This document shows, piece after piece, positions 28,563 through 38,110 of a stretch of 64,000 nt of DNA. The DNA is from Dongia deserti (GTDB lineage Bacteria; Pseudomonadota; Alphaproteobacteria; Dongiales; Dongiaceae), in the NCBI RefSeq assembly GCF_003574735.1, contig NZ_QORW01000026.1, positions 1 to 64,000 of the forward strand, read 5' to 3'. The position numbers were made by a program, and so were the translations under genes. The notes beneath the pieces were generated by a model. That model was not told the origin of the DNA. It made no database searches and saw only the letters and a list, made by a program, of their open reading frames with translations. How positions within the stretch are numbered: the first letter of the stretch is position 1; each line of letters opens with the position of its first letter.

Positions 28563-29471
28563 TCACCCCGCCGCGTGGAACGGCCGCCCCAGGCAGGCCG
28601 GTGCGTTCAGCCGGATCCTCGCCCGGTCGCGTGAGATCACCACCAGCACGACGATGGTCGCCAGGTAAGGCAACGCCGAAACCAGCTGCGACGGCACGAC
28701 CAGCGGATAGCCGAACAGATTGATCGCGCCCGCCGCCTGGATCGCGAGCGAGCCGTACATGATCCCGCCGAATAGATACGCCCCGACCAGCAGCCAGATC
28801 GGCCGCCAGGTCGCGAACACGACCAGCGCCACCGCGATCCAGCCGCGCCCAGCCGTCATGTTCTCGGCCCAACTCGTCGCGTAGGCGAGCGACATGTAGG
28901 CGCCGGCCAGGCCGCACATCGCCCCGCCGAACAGGGTCGCGAGATAGCGGATCAGGATCACCGGGTAGCCGATCGCATGCGCCGCATCGTGTGAGTCACC
29001 GATAGCCCGCAGCACCAGCCCGCGATGGCTGCGCCGCAGGAACCAGGCGACGACGAACAGCGTCACCAACGCCAGATAGACCAGCGCATCCTGGCCGAAC
29101 AGAACCCTGGGCAGCGCTTCTACCGCGGTGCCGACATAGGAAGCACCCACCAAGGCACTGAGTCCCGTGCCGAAGATGGTGAGCGCAAGTCCCGTCGCCA
29201 CCTGGTTGGCGAGAAACGTCAGCGTGAGGATTGCGAAGATCAACGACATCGCCATGCCCGCGAGCAAGGCCGCCAGCACGCCGAGTAGGGAACTGCCCGT
29301 GTGAACGGTGGTGGCGAAGCCCACGATCGCGCCGACCAGCATCATGCCTTCAACGCCGAGATTGAGCACGCCAGATTTCTCTGTCACCAGCTCGCCCGTC
29401 GCCGCCAGGAGCAACGGCGTCGACGCGGTCATGACGCTGAGCACGAAACTGACGATGATCACCTGGTCCAT
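28563..29471 (-). CDS. ABC transporter permease (nucleoside/purine type)
   Basis: 302 residues, about nine membrane segments. LLLAATGELVTEKSGVLNLG near the N-terminus and RGWIAVALVVFATWRP are typical of the BMP-transporter permeases. The ATG at 29471 shares one base with the TGA of the preceding permease (TGATG), so translation is coupled. A longer open frame continues to 30296 but lies inside the neighbouring gene. Confidence 0.9.
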   Translation of the reverse strand: MDQVIIVSFVLSVMTASTPLLLAATGELVTEKSGVLNLGVEGMMLVGAIVGFATTVHTGSSLLGVLAALLAGMAMSLIFAILTLTFLANQVATGLALTIFGTGLSALVGASYVGTAVEALPRVLFGQDALVYLALVTLFVVAWFLRRSHRGLVLRAIGDSHDAAHAIGYPVILIRYLATLFGGAMCGLAGAYMSLAYATSWAENMTAGRGWIAVALVVFATWRPIWLLVGAYLFGGIMYGSLAIQAAGAINLFGYPLVVPSQLVSALPYLATIVVLVVISRDRARIRLNAPACLGRPFHAAG

Positions 29472-30550
29472 CAAGCGCCTCCCGCCGCAGCGGGCTTCGG
29501 CCCGCGCAGCCGATAGAGGATCAGCACATCGCAGGCCAGGAGGAAGAACAGTAGGATGCCCTGGAAGATGCCTGTCACGGCGTTCGGCATGCGGAGATCG
29601 ATCTGCGCTGCTTCGCCACCGAGATAGGAGAGCGCCAGGATGAGCCCGCCGAAAATGACCCCGATCGGATGCAACCGCCCCAGGAACGCAACGATGATCG
29701 CGGTGAAGCCGTAGCCCGGAGAGATCGACGGCGTTAGCTGCCCGACCGGCCCTGCAACCTCGAACATGCCAGCGAGGCCGGCGAGGCCGCCGCCGACCAT
29801 CAACGACAACCAGATCAGCCTGCTCTGGCTGAAGCCCGCGAAGCGCGCTGCGCGCGGGGCCTGCCCCAGCACGCGCAGCTGAAACCCGATGACCGAGCGC
29901 GTCAGTACGATCCAGCCGATGATCGCAACCAGGAACGCCGCCAGCACGCCGAGATGCACGCGCGTGCCCTCGACCAGCATGGGTGGCGTCGCGTTGGAAG
30001 AGAACAAGGCGGTCTGCGGGAAGCCGTATCCCTCCGGATCGCGCCACGGGCCGGTGACGAGATAGATCAGGAGCAGCTGCGCGACATAGGTCAGCATCAG
30101 GCTGGTCAGAATCTCGTTGGCGTTCCAGCGCGTGCGCAGATAGGCCGGAATGGCAGCCCACGCCATGCCGCCGAGGATGCCCAGCACCATCATCGCCGGC
30201 ATCAGCAGGATGGCGGGCGCGTCCGGATAGCTGAGCGCCAGCCCGGCCGCAAAAATGGCGCCCAGTGTGTATTGCCCTTCCGCGCCGATGTTCCACACGT
30301 TTGCGCGGAAGCCGAGCGACAGGCCGACGCCGATCAGGATCAAGGGCGCAGCCTTCACGAACAACTCCGGCAGCCCCGTCGTGCTGGTCAGCGGCGAAAT
30401 CAGGTACACGTAGAGGGATTGCAGCGGGTCCTTGCCCAGGACGGAAAAGATGATCGCCGCCGTGACGACGGTCAGCGCCAGCGCCAAGAGCGGCGACGCA
30501 TAGGTCCAGAGGCGCGAATGCTCGCCGCGTGGCTCAAGCCGAAGCAACAT
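29471..30550 (-). CDS. ABC transporter permease (nucleoside/purine type)
   Basis: About 359 residues. LSLGFRANVWNIGAEGQYTLGA and GYGFTAIIVAFLGRLHPIG mark the larger permease of BMP-type importers. The ATG at 30550 has GGAGGG five bases upstream and overlaps the end of the ATPase gene; an ATG at 30571 is less likely. Confidence 0.88.
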   Translation of the reverse strand: MLLRLEPRGEHSRLWTYASPLLALALTVVTAAIIFSVLGKDPLQSLYVYLISPLTSTTGLPELFVKAAPLILIGVGLSLGFRANVWNIGAEGQYTLGAIFAAGLALSYPDAPAILLMPAMMVLGILGGMAWAAIPAYLRTRWNANEILTSLMLTYVAQLLLIYLVTGPWRDPEGYGFPQTALFSSNATPPMLVEGTRVHLGVLAAFLVAIIGWIVLTRSVIGFQLRVLGQAPRAARFAGFSQSRLIWLSLMVGGGLAGLAGMFEVAGPVGQLTPSISPGYGFTAIIVAFLGRLHPIGVIFGGLILALSYLGGEAAQIDLRMPNAVTGIFQGILLFFLLACDVLILYRLRGPKPAAAGGA

Positions 30551-32108
30551 CGCGCCCTCCGGACGTACCATGCATGCCGCCCATCAAGAGTCCGATCTGC
30601 TCCACCGATGCCTCGCCGATCGGGATCGCCTGGGACAGCTTGCCCTCCGCGATCACCGCGATGCGATCGGCCAAGGCGAAGATCTCGTCCAGATCCTGCG
30701 AGATCACGACCACCGCCGTCCCGCTATCGGCAAGGTCCATCAGCGCCTGGTGGATCGCGGCCGCCGCGCCCGCATCGACGCCCCAGGTCGGCTGCGAGAC
30801 GACCAGCACGCTCGGGCTCTGCTTCACTTCGCGGCCGACGAGGAATTTCTGCAGGTTGCCGCCTGAGAGCGAGCGCGCTTCTGCCGACGGGCCGGTCGTG
30901 CGTACATCGAAGCTCTTGATGACGTCATCCGCAAAGCCCGCCGTCTTGCCGGAATCAATCAGGCCGTTGCGCGCGAGCGCGCGGCGGATGTGACCGGAAA
31001 GAAAGGCATTTTCGCTGAGGGACATGCCGCTCACCGCGCCATGGCCATTGCGCTCCTCCGGCACGAAACAGCCGCCAAGCGCGCGCCGCTCGCGTGGACC
31101 GAGCTTTCCCGCGTGCGTGCCGTCGATCACGATCGCATTCGGGCTTGCGGCCAGCATCTCGCCGGACAAGGCCGCCATCAGTTCCGCCTGGCCGTTGCCC
31201 GCAATGCCGCCGATGCCGAGGATCTCTCCGCCTTTGACCGCAAGGCTGACGTTCTTGAGATCGGTGCCGAACTGCTGCTCGGACTTGAGGTTGAGAGTCT
31301 TCACCTCGAGGCGCGGCCCCCCATTGGCTTCGCCGCGTGCCTGATGGCTGGCGGCCTTCAGCGCGGTGCCGATCATCATCTCCGCCAAGCGTTTGGCGGT
31401 CTCCTGGCGCGGGTCGCAATGCGCCACCACCTTGCCCAGCCGCATGATCGTCGCGCGCTCGCACAAGGCGCGGATCTCTTCCAGCTTGTGGCTGATGTAG
31501 AGGATGGCGCAGCCTTCTTTCGCCAGCCGCCGTAGCGTCTCGAACAGGCGCTCCACTTCCTGCGGCGTCAGGACCGAGGTCGGCTCGTCCATGATCAGCA
31601 GCTTCGGCTTCTGCAGCAGGCAGCGCACGATCTCGATTCGCTGGCGCTCGCCGACCGAGAGGTCGTGCACCGCCTTGTCGGGATCGAGATGCAATCCGTA
31701 CGATCTGGAGATTTCCGCGATGCGCGTGCGCAGGCCCTTGCGGTCCGCGGCGTCGGTCAGGCCGAGCGCGATGTTCTCCGCAACCGTCAGCGTCTCGAAC
31801 AAGGAGAAGTGCTGGAATACCATGCCGATGCCGAGGCGACGTGCATGGTTGGGGTTCTGCACCACGATTGGCTCGCCCTGCCAGCGGATCTCGCCGGCGT
31901 CGGGCTTCAGCACGCCATAGATGATCTTGACCAGCGTGCTCTTGCCGGCGCCGTTCTCGCCGAGCAGGGCATGGATCTCGCCGGGCAGGACAGTCAGATC
32001 GACACGGTCGTTGGCGAGACAGCCCGGAAACTGCTTCACGATGCCGGTGAGCGACAGGAGCGGGACTGTCGTCCCGGTCGCCTTGGTGGTTTCCGCCTGC
32101 CCTGTCAT
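30534..32108 (-). CDS. ABC transporter ATP-binding protein, two nucleotide-binding domains
   Basis: 524 residues. The first domain has Walker A GENGAGKST (50-58), signature LSVGERQRIEI and Walker B LLIMDEPTSVL. The second has a degenerate Walker A (GIAGNGQAEL) and signature SLSGGNLQKFLVGRE, as usual for sugar/nucleoside importers of this class. AGAGGGGGAC precedes the ATG at 32108. It follows xdhC by 47 bases in the same direction. Confidence 0.92.
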   Translation of the reverse strand: MTGQAETTKATGTTVPLLSLTGIVKQFPGCLANDRVDLTVLPGEIHALLGENGAGKSTLVKIIYGVLKPDAGEIRWQGEPIVVQNPNHARRLGIGMVFQHFSLFETLTVAENIALGLTDAADRKGLRTRIAEISRSYGLHLDPDKAVHDLSVGERQRIEIVRCLLQKPKLLIMDEPTSVLTPQEVERLFETLRRLAKEGCAILYISHKLEEIRALCERATIMRLGKVVAHCDPRQETAKRLAEMMIGTALKAASHQARGEANGGPRLEVKTLNLKSEQQFGTDLKNVSLAVKGGEILGIGGIAGNGQAELMAALSGEMLAASPNAIVIDGTHAGKLGPRERRALGGCFVPEERNGHGAVSGMSLSENAFLSGHIRRALARNGLIDSGKTAGFADDVIKSFDVRTTGPSAEARSLSGGNLQKFLVGREVKQSPSVLVVSQPTWGVDAGAAAAIHQALMDLADSGTAVVVISQDLDEIFALADRIAVIAEGKLSQAIPIGEASVEQIGLLMGGMHGTSGGRDVASA

Positions 32109-32155
32109 GTCCCCCTCTGCTTATGTTGCAGTTTTAGCGGGCGCCGTCATGGGTG

Positions 32156-33145
32156 TCATCCGGCCCCGCGCTTGCTCCCTGTGGATTGTTCGTGCGCCGA
32201 ATCGGCCTGCTCCGCCGCCGACAAAGTCAACAGCTGCGCCGCCGTCGCGACTGCTATCGCCATAGGCTGCTTGCCCGGAATTTGGGCAAGACCGATCGGG
32301 CAGACCAACCGCTCCAGGACCGCCGACGCGTGGCCACGATCCTTGAGGCTGCGCAGGAACCGCGCCTTCTTGGTCGCGCTGCCGATCAGGCCCAGGAACG
32401 CGAAGTCCTCACGCCGCAGAACCCGATCGCAAACATCGAGATCCAGCTGGTGGGAATGCGTGAGGACCAGGAAGACTGTCGATGGCGGCGCGTCGTCGAC
32501 CTTGTCCGCCAAGCGCGGCGCGACGATGTGGCTCACACCCGCCGGAATTTCCGCCGGGAATCCATCGAACCGGCTGTCCAGCCACGTCACTTCGAACGGC
32601 AGCTCCGCCAGGACCTTGGCCAGCGCGCGCCCGACATGGCCGGCACCGAACACCCACACTGGTCGAAAAGCGCGGCGGACGGCTTCGATCACTTGCCAGC
32701 CCTTGCCGCCTTCCGCGATCCGGGCGCCATCCTCCAGCTGCTCCGCCTCGGCCCATTGTTTGGCGCCGTCGCCCGACGTCAGGAGGAGCCGCGTATCGGC
32801 GTTGGACAACTGCGTCTGCCACTGGGTCAGCCAGCGGCGGTCCGTCTTGGCGAGCGGTTCGAGCAGCAGCCGCACCGCGCCGCCGCAACATTGGCCGAGG
32901 TCGGGCCCAAGCGAGTAGCGCATCAGATCGGGACGCGTCGCCTTGTCTGCCATCATCCGCCGCGCGGCATCGATCGCCAGCAACTCCAGTTGCCCGCCGC
33001 CGACCGACCCTACGATGTCACGCTCCCGCACCAGCATCTTGGCACCGGATTCGCGCGGCGTGGATCCCTTGGCCTCCGCTACCGTAACCAGCACCGCCTT
33101 CTCATCGGCGGCGATGCACTCCAGTGCGGCGGAGAGCCAGTTCAT
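32156..33145 (-). CDS. xdhC: Xanthine dehydrogenase accessory protein
   Basis: 329 residues. XdhC inserts the sulfurated molybdenum cofactor into xanthine dehydrogenase. The N-terminal XdhC/CoxI domain (KAVLVTVAEAKGSTPRESGAKMLV, VGSVGGGQLE, DLGQCCGGAVRLL) and the C-terminal Rossmann domain (VWVFGAGHVGRALAKVL, FLGLIGSATKKARFL) are both complete. Its ATG overlaps the xdhB stop (ATGA). Confidence 0.93.
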   Translation of the reverse strand: MNWLSAALECIAADEKAVLVTVAEAKGSTPRESGAKMLVRERDIVGSVGGGQLELLAIDAARRMMADKATRPDLMRYSLGPDLGQCCGGAVRLLLEPLAKTDRRWLTQWQTQLSNADTRLLLTSGDGAKQWAEAEQLEDGARIAEGGKGWQVIEAVRRAFRPVWVFGAGHVGRALAKVLAELPFEVTWLDSRFDGFPAEIPAGVSHIVAPRLADKVDDAPPSTVFLVLTHSHQLDLDVCDRVLRREDFAFLGLIGSATKKARFLRSLKDRGHASAVLERLVCPIGLAQIPGKQPMAIAVATAAQLLTLSAAEQADSAHEQSTGSKRGAG

Positions 33146-35490
33146 TCCGCTGCCTCCATGCGCGCCTGTAGCTCCTCGATCGCGAACAGCACCCGCTCAG
33201 GTGTCGCCGGCGCATCGAGGCGCGGCAGGATGCGATAGTTCGCGATGCTGGCGATGGCATCGGAAATGGCGCGGAAGGCCGAGATCGCCAGCATCAGAGG
33301 CGGCTCGCCCACCGCCTTGGAGCGGTGGATCGTCTCCTCGCGGTTTGGATTGTTCTCCAGCAGCTGCATGCGGAAATCCGCCGGCCGATCGGAGCAGGTC
33401 GGGATCTTGTAAGTGCTGGGCGCATGGGTGCGCAGCCGGCCTTGCTCGTCGAACCACAATTCCTCGCTGGTCAACCAGCCCATGCCTTGGATGAATCCGC
33501 CTTCTACTTGCCCCAGGTCGATTGCCGGATTCAGCGACTTCCCGGCATCATGCAGGATGTCGACCCTGAGCAGCGTGTGCTCGCCGGTCAGCGTATCGAT
33601 CATCACCTCGCTGACCGCAGCGCCATAGGCGAAATAGAGGAATGGCCGGCCGCTTGCCGTCTCGCGGTCATAATGGATCTTGGGCGTGCGATAGTAGCCG
33701 GTGGCCGAGAGTGACACGCGGCCCATATAGGCCTGCTTCACCAGGTCCCTGAACGGTACTTCCTGATTGCCGATACGCACGCGGTTGGGCAGGAACGCGA
33801 TATCCTCCGCCGTCACCTTGTATTTCTCGGCGGCGAATTCGGTCAGGCGCTGCTTGATCTTGCGCGCGGCCGCCTGCGCCGCCATGCCGTTCATGTCCGA
33901 GCCGGACGAGGCCGCGGTCGCCGAGGTGTTCGGCACCTTCCCCGTATTGGTCGGCGTGATCTTTACCTGGTCGAGATCAATCTGGAACTCCTCCGCCACT
34001 ACCTGCGCGACCTTGATGAATAGCCCTTGCCCCATCTCGGTACCGCCGTGATTCAGGTGCACACTGCCGTCGGTGTAGACATGCACCAGCGCGCCGGCTT
34101 GGTTCAGGTGCGTGGTGGTGAAGGAGATGCCGAATTTCACCGGCGTGAGTGCAATGCCCTTCTTGAGATACGCATTCTGCCGGTTCCATTGCGTAATCTC
34201 TTGCCGGCGCCGGCGATATGCGCTGCTTTCCTCAATCTGCGTGATCAATTCCGGCAGGATGTTGTCCTCGACCTGCATGTGATAGGGCGTGACGTTCCGT
34301 GGTGCATCGCCATAGAGGTTGATCCGCCGCACATCCAAGGGATCGAGCCCGCGCTCGCGGGCGATGGCGTCCATCACCTCCTCGATGCCCAGCATGCCCT
34401 GCGGCCCACCGAACCCGCGGAAGGCGGTATTCGATACCGTGTTGGTCTTGCAGCGTCGGGAGCGGATCTGCACGGCCTCGAAGAAATAGCCGTTGTCGGC
34501 ATGAAACATCGCGCGATCCGCGATCGCGCCGGAGAGATCCGCCGAATAGCCGCAGCGCGCGGCGTGATCGAAACTGATGCCGAGGATGCGGCCCTGGTCG
34601 TCGTAGCCGACCTCGTAGTCGATGCGGAAATCGTGACGCTTGCCGGTCGCTATCATGTCGTCGTCACGGTCCAACCGGCACTTCACCGGCCGCTTCAGCT
34701 TGACCGCGGCCAGCGCTGCGATCGCGGCCCATTGCGAGCCCTGCGTTTCCTTGCCGCCGAAGCCGCCGCCCATGCGCCGGCATTCGACCGTCACGGCGTT
34801 GTTCGGGCGGCCCAGCACGTGGGCGACATTGTGCTGCACTTCGCTCGGATGTTGGGTCGAGCAATGGACAAGCACATCGCCGTCTTCCATAGGGACGGCC
34901 AGCGACGCCTGGCCTTCCAGATAGAAATGCTCCTGGCCGCCAAGGCGGAACTGGCCCTTCATACGATGCGGCGCGTGCGTGATGGCGGACACCGGATCGC
35001 CGCGCTTCATCACATGTTCCGGCAGCACGAAGGATTGCGTGCGCAGGGCATCGTCGACGGTCAGAAGTGCCGGCAGTTCTTCGTACTCGATCTTCGCCAG
35101 CCTGGTGGCGCGTCGTGCGGCTTCGTGGCTCTCCGCGATCACGGCGAACAACACTTGGCCGTGGAACTCGACCTCCTCCGTCGCGAACAGCGGATCGTCA
35201 CCTGCGCCGATCGGTGAGACGTCGTTCGTGCCGGGGATATCAGCCGCGGTGAGGACGAGCACGACACCCGGCGCCGCGCGCACATTCGAGAGGTCTATGT
35301 TCTTGATCCGCGCACGCGCGCGCGCCGAGAGGCCCGGCGCCGCATGCAGCGTGCCGGCCGGCTCCGGAATGTCGTCGACATAGATTGCAGCGCCGGTCGC
35401 ATGCTTGGCCGCGCTGTCATGAGCGAGGGTGTTGTGCACGCCGCCGCGAATGGTCGTCGGCTCTGCGGTGGCTGCGCTATGCAAGTTCAT
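33142..35490 (-). CDS. xdhB: Xanthine dehydrogenase molybdopterin-binding subunit
   Basis: 782 residues. Oxidises hypoxanthine and xanthine to urate at a molybdenum centre. Visible motifs: GGQEHFYLEGQ, RMGGGFGGKE, TAFRGFGGPQGM, GQVEGGFIQGMGW and the catalytic Glu in KAVGEPPLMLA. It overlaps xdhA by 14 bases and xdhC by four, so the three are translationally coupled. Confidence 0.95.
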   Translation of the reverse strand: MNLHSAATAEPTTIRGGVHNTLAHDSAAKHATGAAIYVDDIPEPAGTLHAAPGLSARARARIKNIDLSNVRAAPGVVLVLTAADIPGTNDVSPIGAGDDPLFATEEVEFHGQVLFAVIAESHEAARRATRLAKIEYEELPALLTVDDALRTQSFVLPEHVMKRGDPVSAITHAPHRMKGQFRLGGQEHFYLEGQASLAVPMEDGDVLVHCSTQHPSEVQHNVAHVLGRPNNAVTVECRRMGGGFGGKETQGSQWAAIAALAAVKLKRPVKCRLDRDDDMIATGKRHDFRIDYEVGYDDQGRILGISFDHAARCGYSADLSGAIADRAMFHADNGYFFEAVQIRSRRCKTNTVSNTAFRGFGGPQGMLGIEEVMDAIARERGLDPLDVRRINLYGDAPRNVTPYHMQVEDNILPELITQIEESSAYRRRRQEITQWNRQNAYLKKGIALTPVKFGISFTTTHLNQAGALVHVYTDGSVHLNHGGTEMGQGLFIKVAQVVAEEFQIDLDQVKITPTNTGKVPNTSATAASSGSDMNGMAAQAAARKIKQRLTEFAAEKYKVTAEDIAFLPNRVRIGNQEVPFRDLVKQAYMGRVSLSATGYYRTPKIHYDRETASGRPFLYFAYGAAVSEVMIDTLTGEHTLLRVDILHDAGKSLNPAIDLGQVEGGFIQGMGWLTSEELWFDEQGRLRTHAPSTYKIPTCSDRPADFRMQLLENNPNREETIHRSKAVGEPPLMLAISAFRAISDAIASIANYRILPRLDAPATPERVLFAIEELQARMEAAE

Positions 35491-36961
35491 GCGCCGCCCT
35501 CCGCTCCACCACGATCCGCGTTCGCGCCGCAGGTTCCGTCGTCTCGATAAAGAACTTGCGCAGCAGGTTCTGCGCTACCTGCAGCCGATATCGGGCGCTT
35601 GCCCGCATGTCTGTGATCGGCGCGTAATCCTCCGACATGACCCAGCACGCGGCCTCGACGTTCTCCCGGATCCATTCCTTGCCCTTGAGCGCCGCTTCGA
35701 CCTGCCGCGCGCGCCTCGGCACCGGCGCCATCCCACCGAAGCAGATACGAATGTCTTCGACTTCCTTGTCCGCAAGCGTCAGCGCGAACGCTCCAAGCGA
35801 GGCAGTGATATCCTGATCGAAGCGCTTCGAGATCTTGTAGCAGCGCAGGATGCGCTTCGGCTCGGCGACCGGCACCTTCACGGCAACGACGAACTCATCG
35901 GGCTGGCGGTCCTGCTTGCCATAGTCCAGGAAGAAATCCTCCAGCGCCAGCTCGCGAAGGCGATCGCCGCGCCGCAGCACCAGGCGGCTGCCGAGCGCGA
36001 TCAGCGGCGGCGGCGAATCACCGATCGGCGAGCCGTTGGCGATATTGCCGCCGATGGTGCCGGCGTTCCGGATCTGCTCCGAGCCCAGGCGCCGCAGGAT
36101 GTCGGCCATATCCGGATAGTGCGCCTCGACGGTCGCCATCGCGTCGGTGTAGGTGATGGCCGCGCCGATCTCGATCCAGCGGTCGTCGACCGTGATCCTG
36201 TTCAACTCCGCCACCTCGCCGATCCAAATGATCGGCCCCAGCTGGCGCAGCTGCTTGGTCACCCACAGGCCAACATCGGTCCCACCGGCCAAGATCGTCG
36301 CGCTTGGATGATCCGTCAGCAGCTGTGCCAGCTGCTCCACGGAACGCGGCGCAAAATAGCTGTGTCCGTTCGCCTCCAGGTGGGGCATGGCGCCGTCATC
36401 CAGCGCCTTGAGCGCAGCGATGGTCTGCGGCGCGCGGTGTGCGAAGCGGTCCGGCTGTCCGGCCGCCTTCATCGCTTTGGCGGCGGCGGCAATCGGCCCG
36501 TAGCCGGTGCAGCGGCAGAGATTGCCGGCGAGCGCATCGTCGATCCGGTTGCGGTTCGGTGTGCCGGCCTCCTGGTAGAGCGCAAATAGCGACATCACGA
36601 AGCCGGGAGTGCAGAAGCCGCATTGCGATCCATGGCAATCGACCAGCGCCTGCTGGCAGGGATGCAGCATGCCGTCGGAGCCAGCCAGATCCTCCACGGT
36701 CAGCAATTGCTTCCCGTCCAGCGCGCCGACGAACTGGATACAGGAATTGACCGCGCGGTAGCGCAGCCGGTCGCCCTCCGGCTCCGCCAGCACCACGGTG
36801 CACGCGCCGCAATCACCTTCGCCGCAGCCTTCCTTGGTGCCGACGCGCCGCTCCACCCGGCGCAGATAGGTGAGGACGGTCGTGTTGGGATCGATGGCGG
36901 AAAGCTCGCGTCGCTCATCGCCCAACAGGAACCGCACCGGCCGGGTCTGATCCTTCTTCAT
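35477..36961 (-). CDS. xdhA: Xanthine dehydrogenase small subunit (2Fe-2S and FAD)
   Basis: 494 residues. Two iron-sulfur domains carry CGEGDCGACTVVL and CHGSQCGFCTPGF plus CRCTGYGPI. The FAD domain has ATILAGGTDVGLW and AGTIGGNIANGSPIGD. Electrons pass from the molybdenum subunit through these clusters to FAD and NAD. The ATG at 36961 shares one base with the uraH stop. Confidence 0.95.
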   Translation of the reverse strand: MKKDQTRPVRFLLGDERRELSAIDPNTTVLTYLRRVERRVGTKEGCGEGDCGACTVVLAEPEGDRLRYRAVNSCIQFVGALDGKQLLTVEDLAGSDGMLHPCQQALVDCHGSQCGFCTPGFVMSLFALYQEAGTPNRNRIDDALAGNLCRCTGYGPIAAAAKAMKAAGQPDRFAHRAPQTIAALKALDDGAMPHLEANGHSYFAPRSVEQLAQLLTDHPSATILAGGTDVGLWVTKQLRQLGPIIWIGEVAELNRITVDDRWIEIGAAITYTDAMATVEAHYPDMADILRRLGSEQIRNAGTIGGNIANGSPIGDSPPPLIALGSRLVLRRGDRLRELALEDFFLDYGKQDRQPDEFVVAVKVPVAEPKRILRCYKISKRFDQDITASLGAFALTLADKEVEDIRICFGGMAPVPRRARQVEAALKGKEWIRENVEAACWVMSEDYAPITDMRASARYRLQVAQNLLRKFFIETTEPAARTRIVVERRAAHELA

Positions 36962-37323
36962 CAGCTTCCCCGGTACGTGGAGTAGGCGTAGGGCGAGAGC
37001 AAGAGAGGCACGTGGTAATGCTGCTTGGGCACGGCGATGCCGAAGCGGATGGTCACATGGTCCAGGAATTTCGGCTCAGCCATCCCTTGACTTTGACCGG
37101 TCCGCTCGAAATAGGCGCCGGCTTCGAACACCAGCTCGTAGATGCCGACCGTGAACGCGGCGCCTTCCAGCAGCGGCCGGTCGCACCGGCCGTCGTCGTT
37201 GGTCGTATAGCCGCCCAGCTTCTCGCGCCCGCCGGATGGCTTGACCCGATACAGCGTGACCGCGATTCCAGCGCCCGGTCGCCCGAGGGCGGTATCCAAG
37301 ACGTGCGTCGTGAGCCGTCCCAT
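36961..37323 (-). CDS. uraH: 5-hydroxyisourate hydrolase
   Basis: 120 residues of the transthyretin-like family. [17 protein letters not shown] is the N-terminal signature and the protein ends in YRGS, the catalytic C-terminus of true HIU hydrolases. It converts 5-hydroxyisourate (PuuD product) to OHCU (UraD substrate). GCAGGGGACGG precedes the ATG at 37323. It is the first gene of the long purine run on this strand. Confidence 0.94.
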   Translation of the reverse strand: MGRLTTHVLDTALGRPGAGIAVTLYRVKPSGGREKLGGYTTNDDGRCDRPLLEGAAFTVGIYELVFEAGAYFERTGQSQGMAEPKFLDHVTIRFGIAVPKQHYHVPLLLSPYAYSTYRGS

Positions 37324-37633
37324 CCGTCCCCTGCCTCCTCGAAAATCGGCAGTTCCCGCAGGTCCAAAGCTCGCCAGCGCGCCTCCTGCAGATGCAAAAA
37401 CCATAACGCGATTCTGCGGCGTCGTGACGCGGGATTATTCAGAAACGGCATCAAAACACTATAAAGCAGGCTTTGAAGACGGGCATCCAACCCAAACAAA
37501 GTAACCAAAGACTATGCTGCACACCAAATAGCTTATGCGGCAATTCTCCAGTCTGGTCGCAGGCGCGCAACGCTGCCTATGGATGGCCCAGCCCGTCATT
37601 GCTAGGGTCCGGCGCAGCCCACCAAAAGGATAG
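37324..37633. other. Divergent intergenic region
   Basis: 310 bases between the starts of uraH (minus) and the acetyltransferase gene (plus). It must hold the promoter of the purine operon. No clear operator palindrome or riboswitch-like structure was recognised. Confidence 0.5.
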
Positions 37634-38095
37634 ATGATGAGCGCCCTGGCATTCCGGACCGCAACCGCAAGCGACCTTCCCACCATAATCGCCATGATCG
37701 CCGACGACCAGCTCGGGCAGGCGCGGGACGATGCCAGCCTGCCGCTGGATCAGCGCTATCTCGAGGCCTTCGTCGCGATCGAGCGCGACCCCAACCAGCG
37801 GCTGGTGGTGGCGGAGCAGGATGGGGCGGTGATCGGCTGCATGCAGATCACCTTTATCCCCGGCATCTCCCGGCGCGGCGCTTGGCGCGGTCAGATCGAG
37901 TCGGTCCGGGTCGCGCGGTCCAAACGTGGCGGCGGCATCGGGGCCGCCATGTTCGAATGGGCAATCGCCGAATGCCGCCGGCATGGCTGCAGCCTCGTCC
38001 AGCTCTATACCGACAAGAGCCGGAAGGACGCCCACCGCTTCTATGAGCGCCTGGGCTTCAAGGCCAGCCATGAAGGCATGAAGCTGTCACTATAG
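37634..38095 (+). CDS. GNAT family N-acetyltransferase
   Basis: 153 residues. FRTATASDLPTIIAMIADD opens the GNAT fold; the acetyl-CoA binding loop RSKRGGGIGAAM and the C-terminal SRKDAHRFYERLGFKASHEGM are typical. AAAGGA precedes the ATG at 37634. Substrate unknown. Confidence 0.92.
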   Translation: MMSALAFRTATASDLPTIIAMIADDQLGQARDDASLPLDQRYLEAFVAIERDPNQRLVVAEQDGAVIGCMQITFIPGISRRGAWRGQIESVRVARSKRGGGIGAAMFEWAIAECRRHGCSLVQLYTDKSRKDAHRFYERLGFKASHEGMKLSL

Positions 38096-38110
38096 GTGCT
38101 GGCAGGGGTC

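Noticed and set aside
28563-30296. A 577-codon single frame that could suggest one large permease
   Set aside because: The first part is an out-of-frame reading of the neighbouring permease. The real start is the ATG at 29471 that overlaps the upstream stop.
33943-35217. Long plus-strand frames opposite xdhB and xdhA
   Set aside because: High-GC codon bias produces antisense frames. The minus-strand genes have full-length homology and overlapping starts.
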